DNA of 64,000 nt. It comes from Oikopleura dioica. Its lineage: Eukaryota; Chordata; Appendicularia; Copelata; Oikopleuridae. The notes below the pieces were generated by a model, which was not told where the DNA came from, ran no database searches, and saw only the letters and a list, made by a program, of their open reading frames with translations. The position numbers and the translations under genes are program-made. Numbering within the stretch: the first letter of the stretch is position 1; every line of letters begins with the position of its first letter. The stretch is taken from the NCBI GenBank assembly GCA_907165135.1, contig OU015568.1, forward strand, positions 4,286,501-4,350,500, read 5' to 3'. Positions 1 through 12,311 of this stretch are shown in pieces.

Positions 1-990
1 AGCTAAATTAAATTTGACAAGTGAGAAAGTTCGATGAAAACCTCAATCTTCGATAATGTCACATGAACAGTCGATTTTACTTATTTTGGATTCTTCTCTT
101 GCTCTGCGGATTACTCTCAATGAGATGTTTATGTAAAGCGATAAGCTGCTGTCCGTTTTGGTAGAAGTTTCTGATTGAGAAACTGAATTGATTCATTGCT
201 CCTCAAAATCAACTGCCTTCAGTTTATCAAAAGAAACTTTTAATCTAAACTCGGCAACCTGTGGAGGAATCCTGTGTCAGAGACCCTGAGTGAGGGTCTA
301 AAATATAAAAAAGCGAAGCCGCTTTTCGGCTTTATATACTAAAAAGCCGCAACGCGGCTTTTTCATCAAAAAATATTTGCCAATTTTTTTCTATTTTTTT
401 AGTAAAAAACACCATTTATTGAAATTTTACTCGATATTTCGATTGAACGAATTTTAGATTTCGGGATTGGGATAATCGTCACGTGGAGTGCTTGTTTATA
501 AACGATCTTTGCGGTCTTTGCTTTCGAGTCTTGAGTCTCGACTCGTATCTAGGTCATTCTCAAAATATCCTTGGATGTATCTGTTTACACGATACAGTCC
601 TTGCCTTAGCAGCCCTTTTTTAAGCCTGACTCAGGGTCTCGAAACTAAAAGGGTTAAGAGGCACCCTTATTTGACTCCATAAGGATTGCTTCGGGCATTT
701 TTCTTCTCACGTTTTTCTAGCGCGTTTTTCATCCAAGTTTTTTAGCGAAAAAAGTTTTGTTTCTAAATCCAGTTGTGGATTGACGCAAGTCTATTTATAA
801 CTTATAAAAATCTGCTGTTTTGATCGCGTGTTTCCACTTTCTAAAATGAGCACCATGCTCAAGAATCTGCTTGGCCAATAACACCGCCTGATAAGCCCGC
901 CGAGAAGCGCTCAAGAGTTAAATTTTATCAGAAAAAGAAGCAGTCTCCAGAAATTCTGAGAACCGAACTTTATTGACTTAAACTAAGCAG
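1..990. other. Gene-free start of window with hairpin remnants
   Basis: I see no convincing gene here. Around 315-365 are two small stem-loops of the form AAGCCGC..GCGGCTT. At about 250-295 lies a degenerate copy of the CCTGTGT..CCTGAGT module that recurs in fold-back elements elsewhere in the window. A 64-codon open frame at 488-682 shows no recognisable protein features. Confidence 0.5.
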
Positions 991-993
991 CAT

Positions 994-2160
994 ATGTTTT
1001 TATATATTTGTACATTTCTACTTGTAAATGAACTTTTGGCGGAAGTCATTGTAGAGAACTTGAAAGAATGGAACAGAGAATTGAGAAGAGAAGGAGTTGT
1101 TTTGGCGCATTTTAGGACGAAATGGTGCTCCCCTTGCGACAGATTGGAGCGAGAATGGGACAGGAAAGGGTTAAATAATTTGACATTTTGGATTGTGAGT
1201 TCTAGAGCGAGGAGGCAGGAGTCGATAAAAATGCGACATTTTGTGAAAGTTTGAGCCAATCAGATGTCCGCATTCTGCCGTAAGGCCAATCAGTTTTCAG
1301 AAAAAATTGGCTTATTATCGATTTTTTGTCAGCTCATGAAAAATATTTTTAACCGAATGAAAGAGTTCAACAAGGCCCAGGACTGCAAAAATTTCAAAAC
1401 TCCTTTGTCTCGACTGTGACTGTCGACTGTACTGAAAATGAAGAAATCTGCAAAAGATACAATGTCGAAAGTTTTCCGTGCATCATTTCATTCTGTGACG
1501 GAAACAAAATCTTGAAACTCGACGATGATCAGGACTGGAGCATGAAAAAACTATTTGATGAAAAATAAGCTGTTTTCTCACTCCATAAAAAGCCAAGAAC
1601 GACAGAGTCTTTTCTCAAATTTGCCCAAGCTTCGATGGATTTTTTTCACGAAAAAGATGAAGGAGTGGCCTTCAGGTTGAAAAGTAAAGAAGAGCTTGAT
1701 TTCGTTAAGAAATCAAACTATGATACCCTCAATGTTCTTTTTACGCAACATTATGATCTTGAAGGAAAAGCTTCAAAATTTTATCGAATTAGAAAAATTG
1801 AGCCAATCAGAATCCTTTCTTTTATTTCTTGTCCAATCAGCGCTATTTTGAAGCTTTTGAAAAGCAAAGGCAAAATTCGAACAAGTAATGGAGCAAGTCA
1901 ACTTCGCCTTATCTTCAAAAACTCGATTCGTTGTCATGGACTTAGATCTCGTACCGAAAGGGACCTTCAACAGCAAGCCCTTGAGAATTCCTGCTGATAA
2001 AGCGTGGGTCGTTAGCTATCAGAATGGAGTAGAAAAGCGAAGGCAGTCCATTGATGATTTCAATATTGGCGATATGCAAGTGCTGAGAAAATTGGAAGTC
2101 GAAGCGGAGCCAATTTCGAAGATTATTCAAAAGAGGGTTGAAGCGGAAACTCCCCCAGGA
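994..2160 (+). CDS. Secreted thioredoxin/PDI-like protein (multi-exon, structure approximate)
   Basis: The first exon opens with a hydrophobic signal peptide (MFLYICTFLLVNELLAEV). It continues into a thioredoxin fold whose active-site motif is KWCSPCDRLEREW, a CxxC redox centre as in protein disulfide isomerases. A later exon (about 1421-1570) gives VDCTENEEICKRYNVESFPC, matching the part of thioredoxin domains just after the third strand (VDCt....C..y.v...P). Exons at about 1632-1790 and 1870-2160 read like the following PDI b-type region. Introns are short and several seem to have non-GT donors; CCAATCAG motifs sit inside two of them. I could not close the frame around 1390-1425, where KTPL and VTVDC are in different frames, so a break or an unusual intron is possible. 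The likely role is ER or extracellular disulfide exchange. The frame appears to run on into the ZP-domain exons downstream. Confidence 0.62.
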
Positions 2161-2194
2161 AAGAGTTGATTTTGACTGAGACCTAGTTTTAAAG

Positions 2195-3522
2195 GTTTTT
2201 GAAGGACCAATCATAAACTCATTAAAAGGGGAGCTTATTGAAGGCGTGAAAATGCAACCTGAGGAATATCTTTATATCCAGCTTGGCGAATCAGCTGAGC
2301 TATCTGAAGCAAGAAAAACCTGGGAAAAAAGAAATGACCATGCGTGGACCGATATTTGCAATCGACCCGGTGAGTTTTGCTGGACTTTGAATGACGATGG
2401 AGAGTGTCAATTGAATGAAGGACTTGCTCAATATATTTTTCTGCTCTAGAAAAAGTTGAATCTAAGTTTTGAGCACGGATAAGACTGCATCTCCGTCGAC
2501 TGCAGTGAGGACGTCATGAAGATCGAGGTCGACAATGATTTGTTGAAAACAGATGAAAATTATGAAATAAGACTTCTATCGGGTAAGTATTTGACTTACC
2601 CTAAAAGATTCACTATTTCTAAGGCGTTGATGAACAATCCTGCATTAATTTTGCCAAATTTTATCAAGACAATAAAGCTCGAAAGTCATTTCTGTCAATT
2701 CCTTACGGCGATTGTGGGATGACTGTAACAAGCTCGAGAAGAGAAGATGATTCGCCGACGATTACTTTTGAGCAGATTGTTCGATTTGATACGCTCGATA
2801 TCAGGAAAGGTCTAACCAAAAAGTGCTTTTCTGTGGAAAAATCGATTTTCGAAGCAAAAATTCATTGGAAAAACCTTCAAAAAGCTTCAAACTCAATGCA
2901 AAATGCAACATTGGCGCCGAAGTCACGCTCAAACCTCGCCTCGGTCCAAACAACTCGGACTATTTCAACGTCGAAACCAAAGAATTCGACCATACGAACT
3001 CGGTCAACGGCGACTGGGGTCAACTATTCGAACTGATGTTTTTCCAAGACGAGAATTTCTCGATCAAGTCTGATCGAAATAATTTGATGGTCGGGGAACA
3101 GATCAATGTCGCGGTTTATTTGGCGAATCAGAACTTGAAGGGGGTGAAATTTTTTATCGAAAGATGTTTTATGGCGAATTCGGAGAATATGTTTTACGAT
3201 ATCATCAGAGGTAAGGGCGTTAGAAACCTCATTTTGCAACCTTTGCTCATGAAATTCTCTAGGAGGTTGTATATCAGAGCTCGTCTCAGGAAGATTCGCC
3301 AAAAACAACCCGTATCAAGAAGAAGACCAGCGATTTTCCTTCCGAAGTTTCAGCTTCCGTCGCACTGCTTCTCTTCATCAAATGAACTTCAATTGCGTCG
3401 TCAAGATTTGCCCCCAAAGCGAAATCGACAATGGCAAGTGTGGCATTAAGAACTCCTGTTCAGACGGGTACAAATTCGGAGAAAACTGGCTGACAGAGGA
3501 GATAGATGAGACAACAAGATAA
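2195..3522 (+). CDS. Zona pellucida (ZP) domain protein
   Basis: Five exons splice in frame: 2195-2369, 2484-2582, 2624-2804, 2855-3210 and 3263-3522. The ZP module starts at CISVDCSEDVMKIEV. It contains SIPYGDCGM and the stretch ending MNFNCVVKICPQSE..GKCG, which are the typical ZP-N and ZP-C cysteine contexts (about 298 residues in all). ZP domains polymerise extracellular proteins into filaments and matrices. I see no membrane anchor near the C terminus. The 2805-2854 intron fits only as GA-AG. No separate start codon with a signal peptide lies between this and the thioredoxin-like exons. Either the two form one secreted protein, or the first exon of this gene is hidden. An AATAAA at 3574-3579 is a good polyadenylation signal. 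Confidence 0.72.
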
Positions 3523-3573
3523 CTTTAATTCGCTTTACTGTAGATAATTTTTGCTGCTTTTTCGAAAAACATG

Positions 3574-3579
3574 AATAAA
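3574..3579 (+). promoter_or_regulatory. Poly(A) signal of the ZP-domain gene
   Basis: This AATAAA lies 52 bases after the ZP-domain stop codon. Nothing else gene-like is seen from here to the end of the next, opposite-strand gene at 3960. Confidence 0.55.
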
Positions 3580-3959
3580 CATGGACGAAAATGCCATATC
3601 GCTTTCTGATTCGCGCGTCATTCCCAAAGCCCCAATATCCTGCAGAAAAAAGCCATAGAATGAAACACATGAATTATCTGAATGAATTACAATTATCTTG
3701 ATTTCTACCCAGCAGGAAAATTTTGGTCGTTGTTGATTTCAAAAATTTTAAATTTTCAAATGTTCAAAATTTTCTCGACCAAATTTAAAAACAGCTGGTT
3801 TTCGCCAACATTAAGTTTAAACTAAGTTTTCTAGTCTTTCGAAAAACTTAAAAAGGACCTTTTCATCCTTGGATTACTATTTACAAACAAAATGGAATGG
3901 AAAGAATGTACAGGGAAAAAATGGGCCAGTATTGGCAAGGGAAAGAATTGTTTCTTTTT

Positions 3960-5619
3960 TTAGACGAAAAACTCGATGCAGCCAGCTTCTTCGCAGGATA
4001 ATGCTGCTCCTCCTTTATCTTGATAGTCTAAAAATGAATTTGAAATGAAGAATGAACAATTGAAAAAAGGCGGTGAAAAACGATACTGTACCAATAGACT
4101 TAGATTTCGAAGTATGCTGCCCTCGAAAGCAGTATCCAGTCAGCATGGAATTGACGCCTGCTTCGTAAAACGTCATTTTTGGCAGCTTGAACTCGGTTCG
4201 ACAACATAAGCACACGAAGTTCGTTCCGTTCTGGTCTCTTCCCAGGGCGATTACCTAAAGAAAAAAAACGTGAGTTACTGTCATTACTGTCAGATAGCCA
4301 AGCTCCCGAATTGGATGCAAGTAAAAAAACATTTGAAAAAATCATTCCCAAATTTATCTTCCAGTAAACTACTTGTTTCCAGCATCGCAGGTCCTCCGGG
4401 GTCCTCCATTCGTCACATGGTCAAAGATTAAAAAAAATTTTCTCAGAAGAGATTTCTTCTCAAATAACGGAACTCTTCCAGCAAGCGGGGTCCTCCACTG
4501 GGTCCTCCGCTGCTGAAAGAAAAAGATATCCGCTCGCATGGTGTCGCTTATTAGGACTTCTTTCCTGGGCAACCCCCTACTTTTATCGGTATATGGCCGA
4601 ATGGGCTTACCATATTAGTCGGGTGAGGAAGTAGACATCTCATCTCAGCATTCGAACTCGAATTAGGATTGAAACTTTTGTGGCACCTCGCACAATGTGA
4701 CTTTTCATCCCTTATGTCGACGAATTTTGGCTCGACTTTGTTCGTCAAAAACGGCTTCGCAGCAAGAAAACTGGATTTCTTTTCAATTTTTGGAATCACG
4801 TGAGTTTTGTTCAACTCAATCGCGGGTTTTGCCGGCGCTGGGGTGACTTTTGCGACGATTGGGACGATGATTCGTTTGGCGTTTTCGAACTGCGACTTTG
4901 TCGAATTTTCGGAGACATAGCCTTCTGAGCCGTAGCCAGAGCTGGCCTGGACTGTTTGATTCGTCGATTTCTGGAGTGGAGACGGGGAGGAGGAGGAAGG
5001 ATTGCTGGAGGTAGAAAGGGATGAGTTCTCGGCGGAGGATGATGACTCTAGAGAAGAGGAGACAGCACATTTCGAGTCGGATTTTCTCGAAGTAGAATTT
5101 TGAATTTTCTTCGGCTAAAAAGAGTTGCGTTTTGGGGCTTTTCTTCTGATTCGGAAAAATAAGGGTATCACACTAACTAAACGAGGAATTCTTTATCCCC
5201 CTATTTCTAACCTGAGATTTGGGAGTCACAGTAATTGGACTATCGCAAATCGAGCTGACAGAGCTCCCGCTCGAAATCGAAATTTCCGGGATGCTCAAAT
5301 CGTCCAAGCTCTTGTCCGAGTTCTTGTCAAGTAAACTGTCGGAATTGTCCGATTTCGTTTCAATTTTTTTCACTTCAATTTTTTCTTGAAGTTTTTTCTC
5401 TTCCTTGATTTCGGGAAGTTTCGAGGTCTCTTCTTTTTGCTTTGGCTTGAGTGGAATTGCGATGATTGTTCTTTTCTTTTGCGGCGGTTTCGTTACATAA
5501 GACATCAAGGAGCTAATTTTTGTCGTTTTCACGTTTTTGGAATTGTCGATTTTTGGCGGTGAATTTCCGTGATTTGACGAAGATAGCGGATTCGTGATTT
5601 TCAATAATTTCTCGATCAT
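3960..5619 (-). CDS. Ser-rich protein with a C-terminal Cys/His cluster, function unknown
   Basis: Four exons (5619-5212, 5114-4611, 4254-4092, 4027-3960) give 380 residues, and the lengths close in frame with GT-AG borders. The N-terminal two thirds are low complexity, rich in Ser, Lys and Glu, and look disordered. The C-terminal third holds a compact Cys/His pattern: HCARCHKSFNP, CLLPHP, FVCLCCRTEF, GYCFRGQHT and a final SCEEAGC. This suggests a metal-binding module (CxxC and CC plus His). I do not recognise the family and would not assign DNA binding. The start is the first ATG of the long open frame; an upstream exon is possible because the frame stays open 5' of it. The second intron (4610-4255) is 356 nt, far above the local norm, because it holds a CTTCCAGC/TCCTCC repeat. 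Confidence 0.7.
4376..4590. repeat. CTTCCAGC/GGTCCTCC dispersed element inside an intron
   Basis: Two blocks (about 4380-4410 and 4477-4515) combine TTCCAGC with GGTCCTCC. They are followed by a tail (GGTGTCGCTTATTAGGACTT) that recurs with changes near 33820 and 42015. The block accounts for the unusual length of the intron it sits in. Confidence 0.55.
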
Positions 5620-5867
5620 TATTTTTTTCTGCTTTTTCGAGCGACTTTTTTCTTCTTCTTTTTTTCTGAAAAGGAATAATTAGAAAATGATGGAGGGCGA
5701 GAAAATAAGAGGGGAGATATTATAATTAAATTTCTGGGAGAAAAGTGAGAGAGCGAGAAACTTTTATTTTGGTTTTGTTTGAGAATACTCTAAAATTGAT
5801 GAAATTAACACCTTGACTCGTTTGTGGCTGGGGAGGGTTTGATTTTGGCCACAAATAAATCAGCTAT
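5620..5867. other. No gene seen between the Ser-rich gene and the palindrome
   Basis: This is A/T-rich sequence upstream of the Ser-rich gene, presumably its promoter and 5' leader. I see no TATA box that I would defend. Confidence 0.4.
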
Positions 5868-7747
5868 GGACACTAGAAATATATTTTTTGAGAAAACTGA
5901 AAAGTTCTTGTTTCAAGGAACGAGTATGCTCAGCTGAAAGAGCATCCTCGATTACGTATGCTGACTCAATCCGGTGGGGGCTGAAAACGGAAATTTTCGA
6001 AAAAATGGGGTCGAAATCTCGAAAATGGTGGTTCTTATGACGCCAGTTTTGGGTACTTTTACTTTTCCGTTTTAAAGGTCAATAGCTCATTTTGTAGCTC
6101 AGAGCCTGCGCTTCGCTGCAAGGTATAGATGAGCCGGTCAGTATCAGCCAAAAATTTTTTTCAGGACCTGAGAAGGTGGGTTACTTTTTCGCGATAAGCA
6201 TGTCCCTTTCTTCTTTGATTTTGGCTAATTTCGTTCTATATCAGGGTTGACTGAATAATAATTGTTATAATTGCCACTTATTGCCACTTTCTGCCGGAGG
6301 ACCTCCCGGAGGACCCTCTTCCTGGAAGACTAACTGCTGGAAGACCAATATAAAAAAAAATAAATAAATAGCCTTGCTTGGCCACCTATTGCCACATTAG
6401 GTCGATTTCGGTCGCTTTCTGCCGGAGGATCTCCCGGAGGACCCCTTTACTGGAAGACCAACTGCTGGAAGACCAATATAAAAAAAAATGAATAAATAAC
6501 CTAGCTTGGCCACCTATTGCCACATTAGGTCGATTTCGGTCGCTTTATGCCGGAGGACCTCCCGAAGGACCCCCTTACTGGAAGACCAACTGCTGGAAAA
6601 CTTGTGGGGAATGAATCTGTCTCAAGACACTCAAGCACATTAAACTCAGTCAGGGAGGGGGCCAAGCCGACCCGTAGGGGAGGCCATTCAAGCTCATTCG
6701 ATTCAGTAAGGCAGGGGCGAAGCCGACCCAAAAGGGAGGTCACGCCCGTTCATATTATTCAATCAGAGTCAGGGCGAAGCCGACCCGAAGGGGAGGCCAC
6801 GCCCGTTCATATTATTCAATCAGAGTCAGGGCGAAGCCGACCCGAAGGGGAGGCCACGCCCGTTCATATTATTTAATCAGAGTCAGGGCGAAGCCGACCC
6901 GTTTATTTGATAAAGTCGAAGTTAGGGAAAGGTTTGTCTCTTTTAAAATTTCAAGATCCCGAATATTTCGAGATTTTTCAAATCTTACAGTCTCCCGAAT
7001 AATCCGGGAGGTGTACAACAGATTCAACGTTCGGGATTCTAAAAGGAACAAAAATTAAAGAAGACGAAAGCCAACCAGAAAAGACTTGTTAAATCCTTTA
7101 TTTATTCATTCATATCGTTTTATTCATTTTTTTTTCATTTTGGTCTTCCAGCAGTTGGTCTTCCAGTAAAGGGGTCCTCCGGGAGATCCTCCGGCAGAAA
7201 GCGACCGAAATCGACCTAATGTGGCAATAGGTGGCCAAGCAAGGCTATTTATTTATTTTTTATATTGGTCTTCCAGCAGTTAGTCTTCCAGGAAGAGGGT
7301 CCTCCGGGAGGTCCTCCGGCAGAAAGTGGCAATAAGTGGCAATTATAACAATTATTATTCAGTCAACCCTGATATAGAACGAAATTAGCCAAAATCAAAG
7401 AAGAAAGGGACATGCTTATCGCGAAAAAGTAACCCACCTTCTCAGGTCCTGAAAAAAATTTTTGGCTGATACTGACCGGCTCATCTATACCTTGCAGCAA
7501 AGCGCAGGCTCTGAGCTACAAAATGAGCTATTGACCTTTTAAAACGGAAAAGTAAAAGTACCCAAAACTGGCGTCATAAGAACCACCATTTTCGAGATTT
7601 CGACCCCATTTTTTCGAAAATTTCCGTTTTCAGCCCCCCACCGGATTGAGTCAGCATACGTAATCGAGGATGCTCTTTCAGCTGAGCATACTCGTTCCTT
7701 GAAACAAGAACTTTTCAGTTTTCTCAAAAAATATATTTCTAGTGTCC
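5868..7747. mobile_element. 1.88-kb fold-back (palindromic) element with TAT flanks
   Basis: Arms of about 630 bp (5868-6500 and about 7120-7747) are near-identical inverted copies beginning GGACACTAG and ending CTAGTGTCC. TAT flanks both sides (5865-5867, 7748-7750), so a 3-bp target duplication is likely. Each arm ends inward in tandem units of about 115 bp carrying TGCCGGAGGACC..CTTCC/CTGGAAGACC: three in the left arm and two in the right. The loop (about 6600-7120) carries a 57-bp tandem repeat at 6680-6900. No transposase is seen, so the element is non-autonomous. The few mismatches between arms imply recent origin or conversion between them. Confidence 0.85.
6680..6905. repeat. 57-bp tandem repeat in the palindrome loop
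   Basis: Between three and four copies of a unit containing CAGGGCGAAGCCGACCCG and CACGCCCGTTCATATTATTC repeat every 57 bp; for example, the CACGCCCG word recurs at 6741, 6798 and 6855. An open frame runs through because 57 is divisible by three. I read it as a repeat artefact, not a protein. Confidence 0.8.
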
Positions 7748-7750
7748 TAT

Positions 7751-10700
7751 GCGGTGGAAAGTAAATGCAATCCCATTTGGATTTTTACCAGATCAAGGAT
7801 GAAAAAGATCAAAAAGAGGGTTGAATCTATTGGACTTTCCACTATCTTTTTTCTTGAAATTTCATATGAAATAAGGGCATCACTTCATTAATTTCAATTA
7901 TTGAAAAAATCGATAAAGATTTCACTGAATGAAAATTATCAAAAGATGACTTTCCAAAAGCTTAAATAATTGATAAATCATGACTTGCGCGCGGTTTTAT
8001 TACATCTTGCATCAAAACTTGCAAAACTCAAATGGCTGAGGACTTGAGCTAACGTCAGTGGATACTCAAGTTGAGCGTATCAATGAAGTGGAAAACGAGA
8101 CCTACTCTCGAGAAAGGGGGAGGTCGTAAATCATCCCTCTGCTCAATCAGCCAGCTGCCAATCTGATAATGAGCTACAGCCAGTATTTCAAAATTTCATA
8201 TTTAAAATTTTTTCATGGAAATTTTTGTCAACGATGTTTCGGACCCTGAGTCAGGTTTTCAACAAAGACTTTCGTCGTATTTTTGTGTTATGTTTTCAAT
8301 GAAATTGACTCTTTACGAGTGATTTATTTTGATAAAACTGCTGGAAATAAAACAGAACGGGTAGAATTCATCGAAAAATGGTGCGGTGTTATTTTTAGAG
8401 ATTGATTTCTAAAGCGCTTCCCGGAGCAGCGGTTGAGCTTTTTGGGTTGACCAAAGTGAACTCTACAAGCTCGGCCAGATTATGGATTGAATCATCGGAT
8501 CAACTAACATACCCTCTGTGGCTAGAATTATGCAAAACCCGTAAAATGTTCTTTTCAAGCGATTTTTTTTCGTTTTCCTGAGAAAAAATTTGATAATTTT
8601 GATAATTTTTTTGACTTTTGGACGAAAATTCTCTCAAAGCGAATTAATTTCAACCTGTTGAATTTTCCAGGAGAAGATTTAACCGCGTGAAAATTCAGCA
8701 ACGTGTGAATTTCCCTCCCCCTTCCCGAGATTCCCGATTTTGGAGCGCTGGAGCTTCACGTTTTTAGCGGATTTTAATGTGAAACCGCGAGTGTAAGTGC
8801 TGGGGTGTGATTCTTTAGTAGATGACCGTTTGGTAAATGGAGTTTGGTTAGAATGGCGCTGCCAAGTCTCGGCCCGGCCACACTGTGAAATGCGCACGGC
8901 TTCTAGGAAATCATTACTAAACAGCGAAAACCAGCGAGATGGCTTCTATAAGTAATTGCATTCTACATTGACTCGACCGTTTTCTACGCAAGAAACTCGA
9001 AAATAAAGCGAATAAAAAATTTCGAAAAATTTAAAAAGATGATTTTTTCACCATTTTCGCTGCAAGGCTTGGTTCCAAACTAATTAGTAATTACTGCCTA
9101 GGTTTGGTTATCATCTACTCTAGCGGAAGTGACGTTCACTAATTAAGGTGCTTCCCCCTTTTCGGATAAGGCTGGACGGCTGCGCCCTCGATTGTCCCAC
9201 TCGCTTACGTAAATTCCGGAAGGCAGGGAAAGGCGATTAGCTCACAGCAGCTTATCCTCAGAAAGATAGCAAATACACTGTTGACACCAGAAACCGGCCC
9301 TCTCTGTTTTCAATTTGTATTTCTTGAGCCGATAAGCCTTCAACAACCGTTTGCTTGGAAAGAAACGGGAAGAAGAAAATCCACTTTGCGCATATTTTGA
9401 AAACATAAATGAATAACAGAATGCTGATATGTATAAATTCAAATATCAAATATTAAGCAAAAACGTGGGTCGTAAATTTGATTAATTCTGCCACAAGGAT
9501 CAGGAGTTTTGGGGCAAACATTTTTGCTTCAAGAGAAATCTCTTCAAATTCAAACAGTTAGTTCAAATTGTGGTCAAAATGAGATCAAAACAGACCAACT
9601 AAGTGGACAGCAAGAATTTTTTAATTATCTTCTTCTTGGAGTTAATTTAATTATTGACCTTTTTCTAGCTGATTTTTCAATAAAAATCAAAAAAAATAGT
9701 AGACAAAAATTTTTTTTATTGATTTTTAAACTTTCTGACTTAATTTTGGCTAAATAAAATAAGGGTGTCACAATGTAATATCAAAAAAGATGCCTTTCGA
9801 AAGACTTAAATTTATAATTTTTTAATGAACTTTAGGGCCTGTTCTTTCTCAAAAAGCAAGCATTTTGTAACATGAAAATTCTAGCATCATTCAAATATTA
9901 TTCTATTTATTTGAATCCGCCCTAAATTTGCGCAAATTGTTAACATGATTTTGATTGCTCACAAAAAAAGAACCCAGCTTCTGAGAAAAAACGTCATAAC
10001 AAGTTTTATTTTACGGAAAAAATGAAATTTCCATGAGATCTGGTTTACTTTTTGGGGTGTTTGAAAACAAGCGCAATATTGAATATTCGGAAAAATAAAA
10101 TTTTCAAATTTTAAATAAAAATTTTTTTGATCATTTTTTATTTAGGAATCAAACTCAAAACCGGTGGAAACGTAGAGTGGCGCTACTTTATTGATGAAAA
10201 AAATATTTTCACTTGACAGCTTCTTTTTTATATTTCGCGGTGACGAGGGGTCGGGACCTCGGAACGCAGCGAAATATTATTTTTCGGGATTAAAAATTTT
10301 GTTTAATCTTGAAATGACGAAATTTTGCATACTTTTTCGATAAATATTTTTAGATACGAGCAAGCTTAAGTTACAGTAAATGTGTTTTTTGGCATTTTAA
10401 AAATGACCAATCAAAACGCTCGATCAAGCCAAAGGACCAATCAGAAATCTCAGATTCACAAATATTTTTAAGAATTTAAAATAATGTCTTGTACCAGTTA
10501 AAACCGGTTTGATTCGCGCGAAACAAGAATTTCTAAGTTGAGAGAAAAAGACTTGACCGTCAAAGTCGAAGAATCTCAAAGAAATTCGATGTTCTAATTA
10601 CGCAAATTAGTTGCGCCGGCGGAAGATCGATATTGTTTCGATCAAATGCCGATTTTACAATAATTTTAGCACCGTGAAAATATTTCATTTTAGAATGAAA

Positions 10701-11820
10701 ACTTGGTGCATCAATGATTTTTCATCAAATACTTGAAATGAATTGCATTTGAAATTTCTTTCGAAAAAGAGAGATCTTTGCTCACTCTTCGTTTGATTGT
10801 TATTTTATCTCGAAACAGGCGCTCAGACAGACACTTGTTCAAAGAGCGATTCCAAGGGGTTTAGGGGCGTCTAAACTTTACTCAGTAAAAAGAAGGGCCA
10901 TTTCATAATTTTTTAGAGCGTAAAATTGATGGAAAAGGCCGATTATCATGTAACGTGGTGTTTGGAGACAGAAAAACGATCAAATAAAAAATTGGAAAGA
11001 GATACTTGGACAGAAGTGTATTTTTGCTTAAATAAACTCAGCGAATATCGGGCGCTGGAAATTGAGATAAGCTCAAGTTTTGAGACAATTTCACGATTTT
11101 ACTTTTGCAAAATTAATACTTCGAAAAAATTGATGACTTTGAGTCAAAATTAAGCCGGTTTTTAAAATCCTTCTGACAAAATTAAGATCTAGAATAGACC
11201 TTCTTCATGAACCCAACTTATCCCAGCTGACATTGATAGAATAAGAATTATTCGACCATCAAATTCGGGAAATCGAAGGTAGTAACCTTAAATATTTTCA
11301 GTTACCTTAGTTTCTTCTTTTCCCAAGTGTTATCTGTTCCTCTGACAGTCTCTTCAGTCGCCCATTTCGCCCTCTTCTCTTTCCTCAATCGTCAGAAATA
11401 ATCACCTCGCGATTCAACAACAAAATTTTCAATTTCTCAAATTCACAAAACTTTCAAAAGCGTTTTTTGTTTAACCGCTCGGCGAATTATTTCGGAAGGT
11501 CGGCTTCGTTCTTCTTGGAACTGCTCCCTTTTTTTCTTTCTTCTGAAAATGGGAAGTTATTCTATTTTGTCGAAAAATATCCATTACGCGGTTTTCTAAG
11601 TTAAAAAGGACTATAATGAAAAACGTCTAAAGAACCAGAAAGTGCGGTCATCTAAGCGGCCAAGAACGAATTCCGCTACACTGGTACCAGACGAGTTATG
11701 TCAAAAGAACAAAAATTATTATAATCAACTAAAGAGATAATTCTAGTAATCCTATAATTTTCACAAAGAGCTTTAATTCGGCAACATTGAAAAATGCCTC
11801 TACAGCTTATCTATCAAAAT
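7751..11820. other. Gene-free A/T-rich stretch
   Basis: I see no supported gene. A CCTGAGTCAGG-type motif lies near 8253, an AAGGGTGTCA end-motif at 9761, and CCAATCA motifs near 10413 and 10440. The open frames at 9509-9757 and 10926-11153 are A/T-rich and lack family features. Confidence 0.5.
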
Positions 11821-11839
11821 CTCGGCTCAGCAATATCCG

Positions 11840-12311
11840 CTGAAAACCTGAGTCAGGCGCTAAAAGATGTTTATCGAAAATCCGGGTTGCGGCTTAAAAA
11901 AATCAAAGCCGCGCTGCGAAATGGTCAAATGAGTCATAAATATGATTAATGAGTCATATCATAAATATGACTCATTTGATTGTTTAATAAGTCATACATG
12001 TGATATATGAGTCATATCATATATATGACTCACTTGATATGACTCATTGAACGATTAATATGACTCATTTTATTATTAAATGAGTCATAGATATGATAAA
12101 TGAGTCATATCTTATAGATGACTCATTTTATTGTTTAATGAGTCATAAATATGATAAATGAGTCATATCATATATAAATATATGACTCATTAGATGAGTT
12201 TTGGCAAAGCTATTTTGCGGCTTAGTTTTTGAAAAAGCCCCTTAGCGGCTTTTTGATAAAGATCTTGAAGATCCTGACTCAGGTTTTCTACACAGGTTGC
12301 GGAGCCCAGAT
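11840..12311. mobile_element. Fold-back element with a central ATGAGTCATA array
   Basis: Inverted end modules (GGCTC.GCAA..CCTGAGTCAGG, about 11835-11858 and 12270-12306) bracket AAGCCGC/GCGGCTT stems. Inside them, 11929-12190 is packed with the palindromic word ATGAGTCATA and its relatives. By eye there are 13 exact TGAGTCA or TGACTCA cores in about 262 bp, alternating with AT-rich spacers. The same end module occurs in the hairpins at 15175 and 19076, so this is one repeat family. TGAGTCA is the consensus AP-1 (Fos/Jun) site. Confidence 0.7.

Noticed and set aside
6547-6876. 109-codon open frame with repeated peptide in the palindrome loop
   Set aside because: It is produced by a 57-bp DNA repeat whose length is a multiple of three. 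It has no start context or homology and lies inside a fold-back element.
11929-12190. CRISPR-like array
   Set aside because: The repeated word is only 7-10 bp, occurs in both orientations, and the spacers are short and A/T-rich in a eukaryotic genome.
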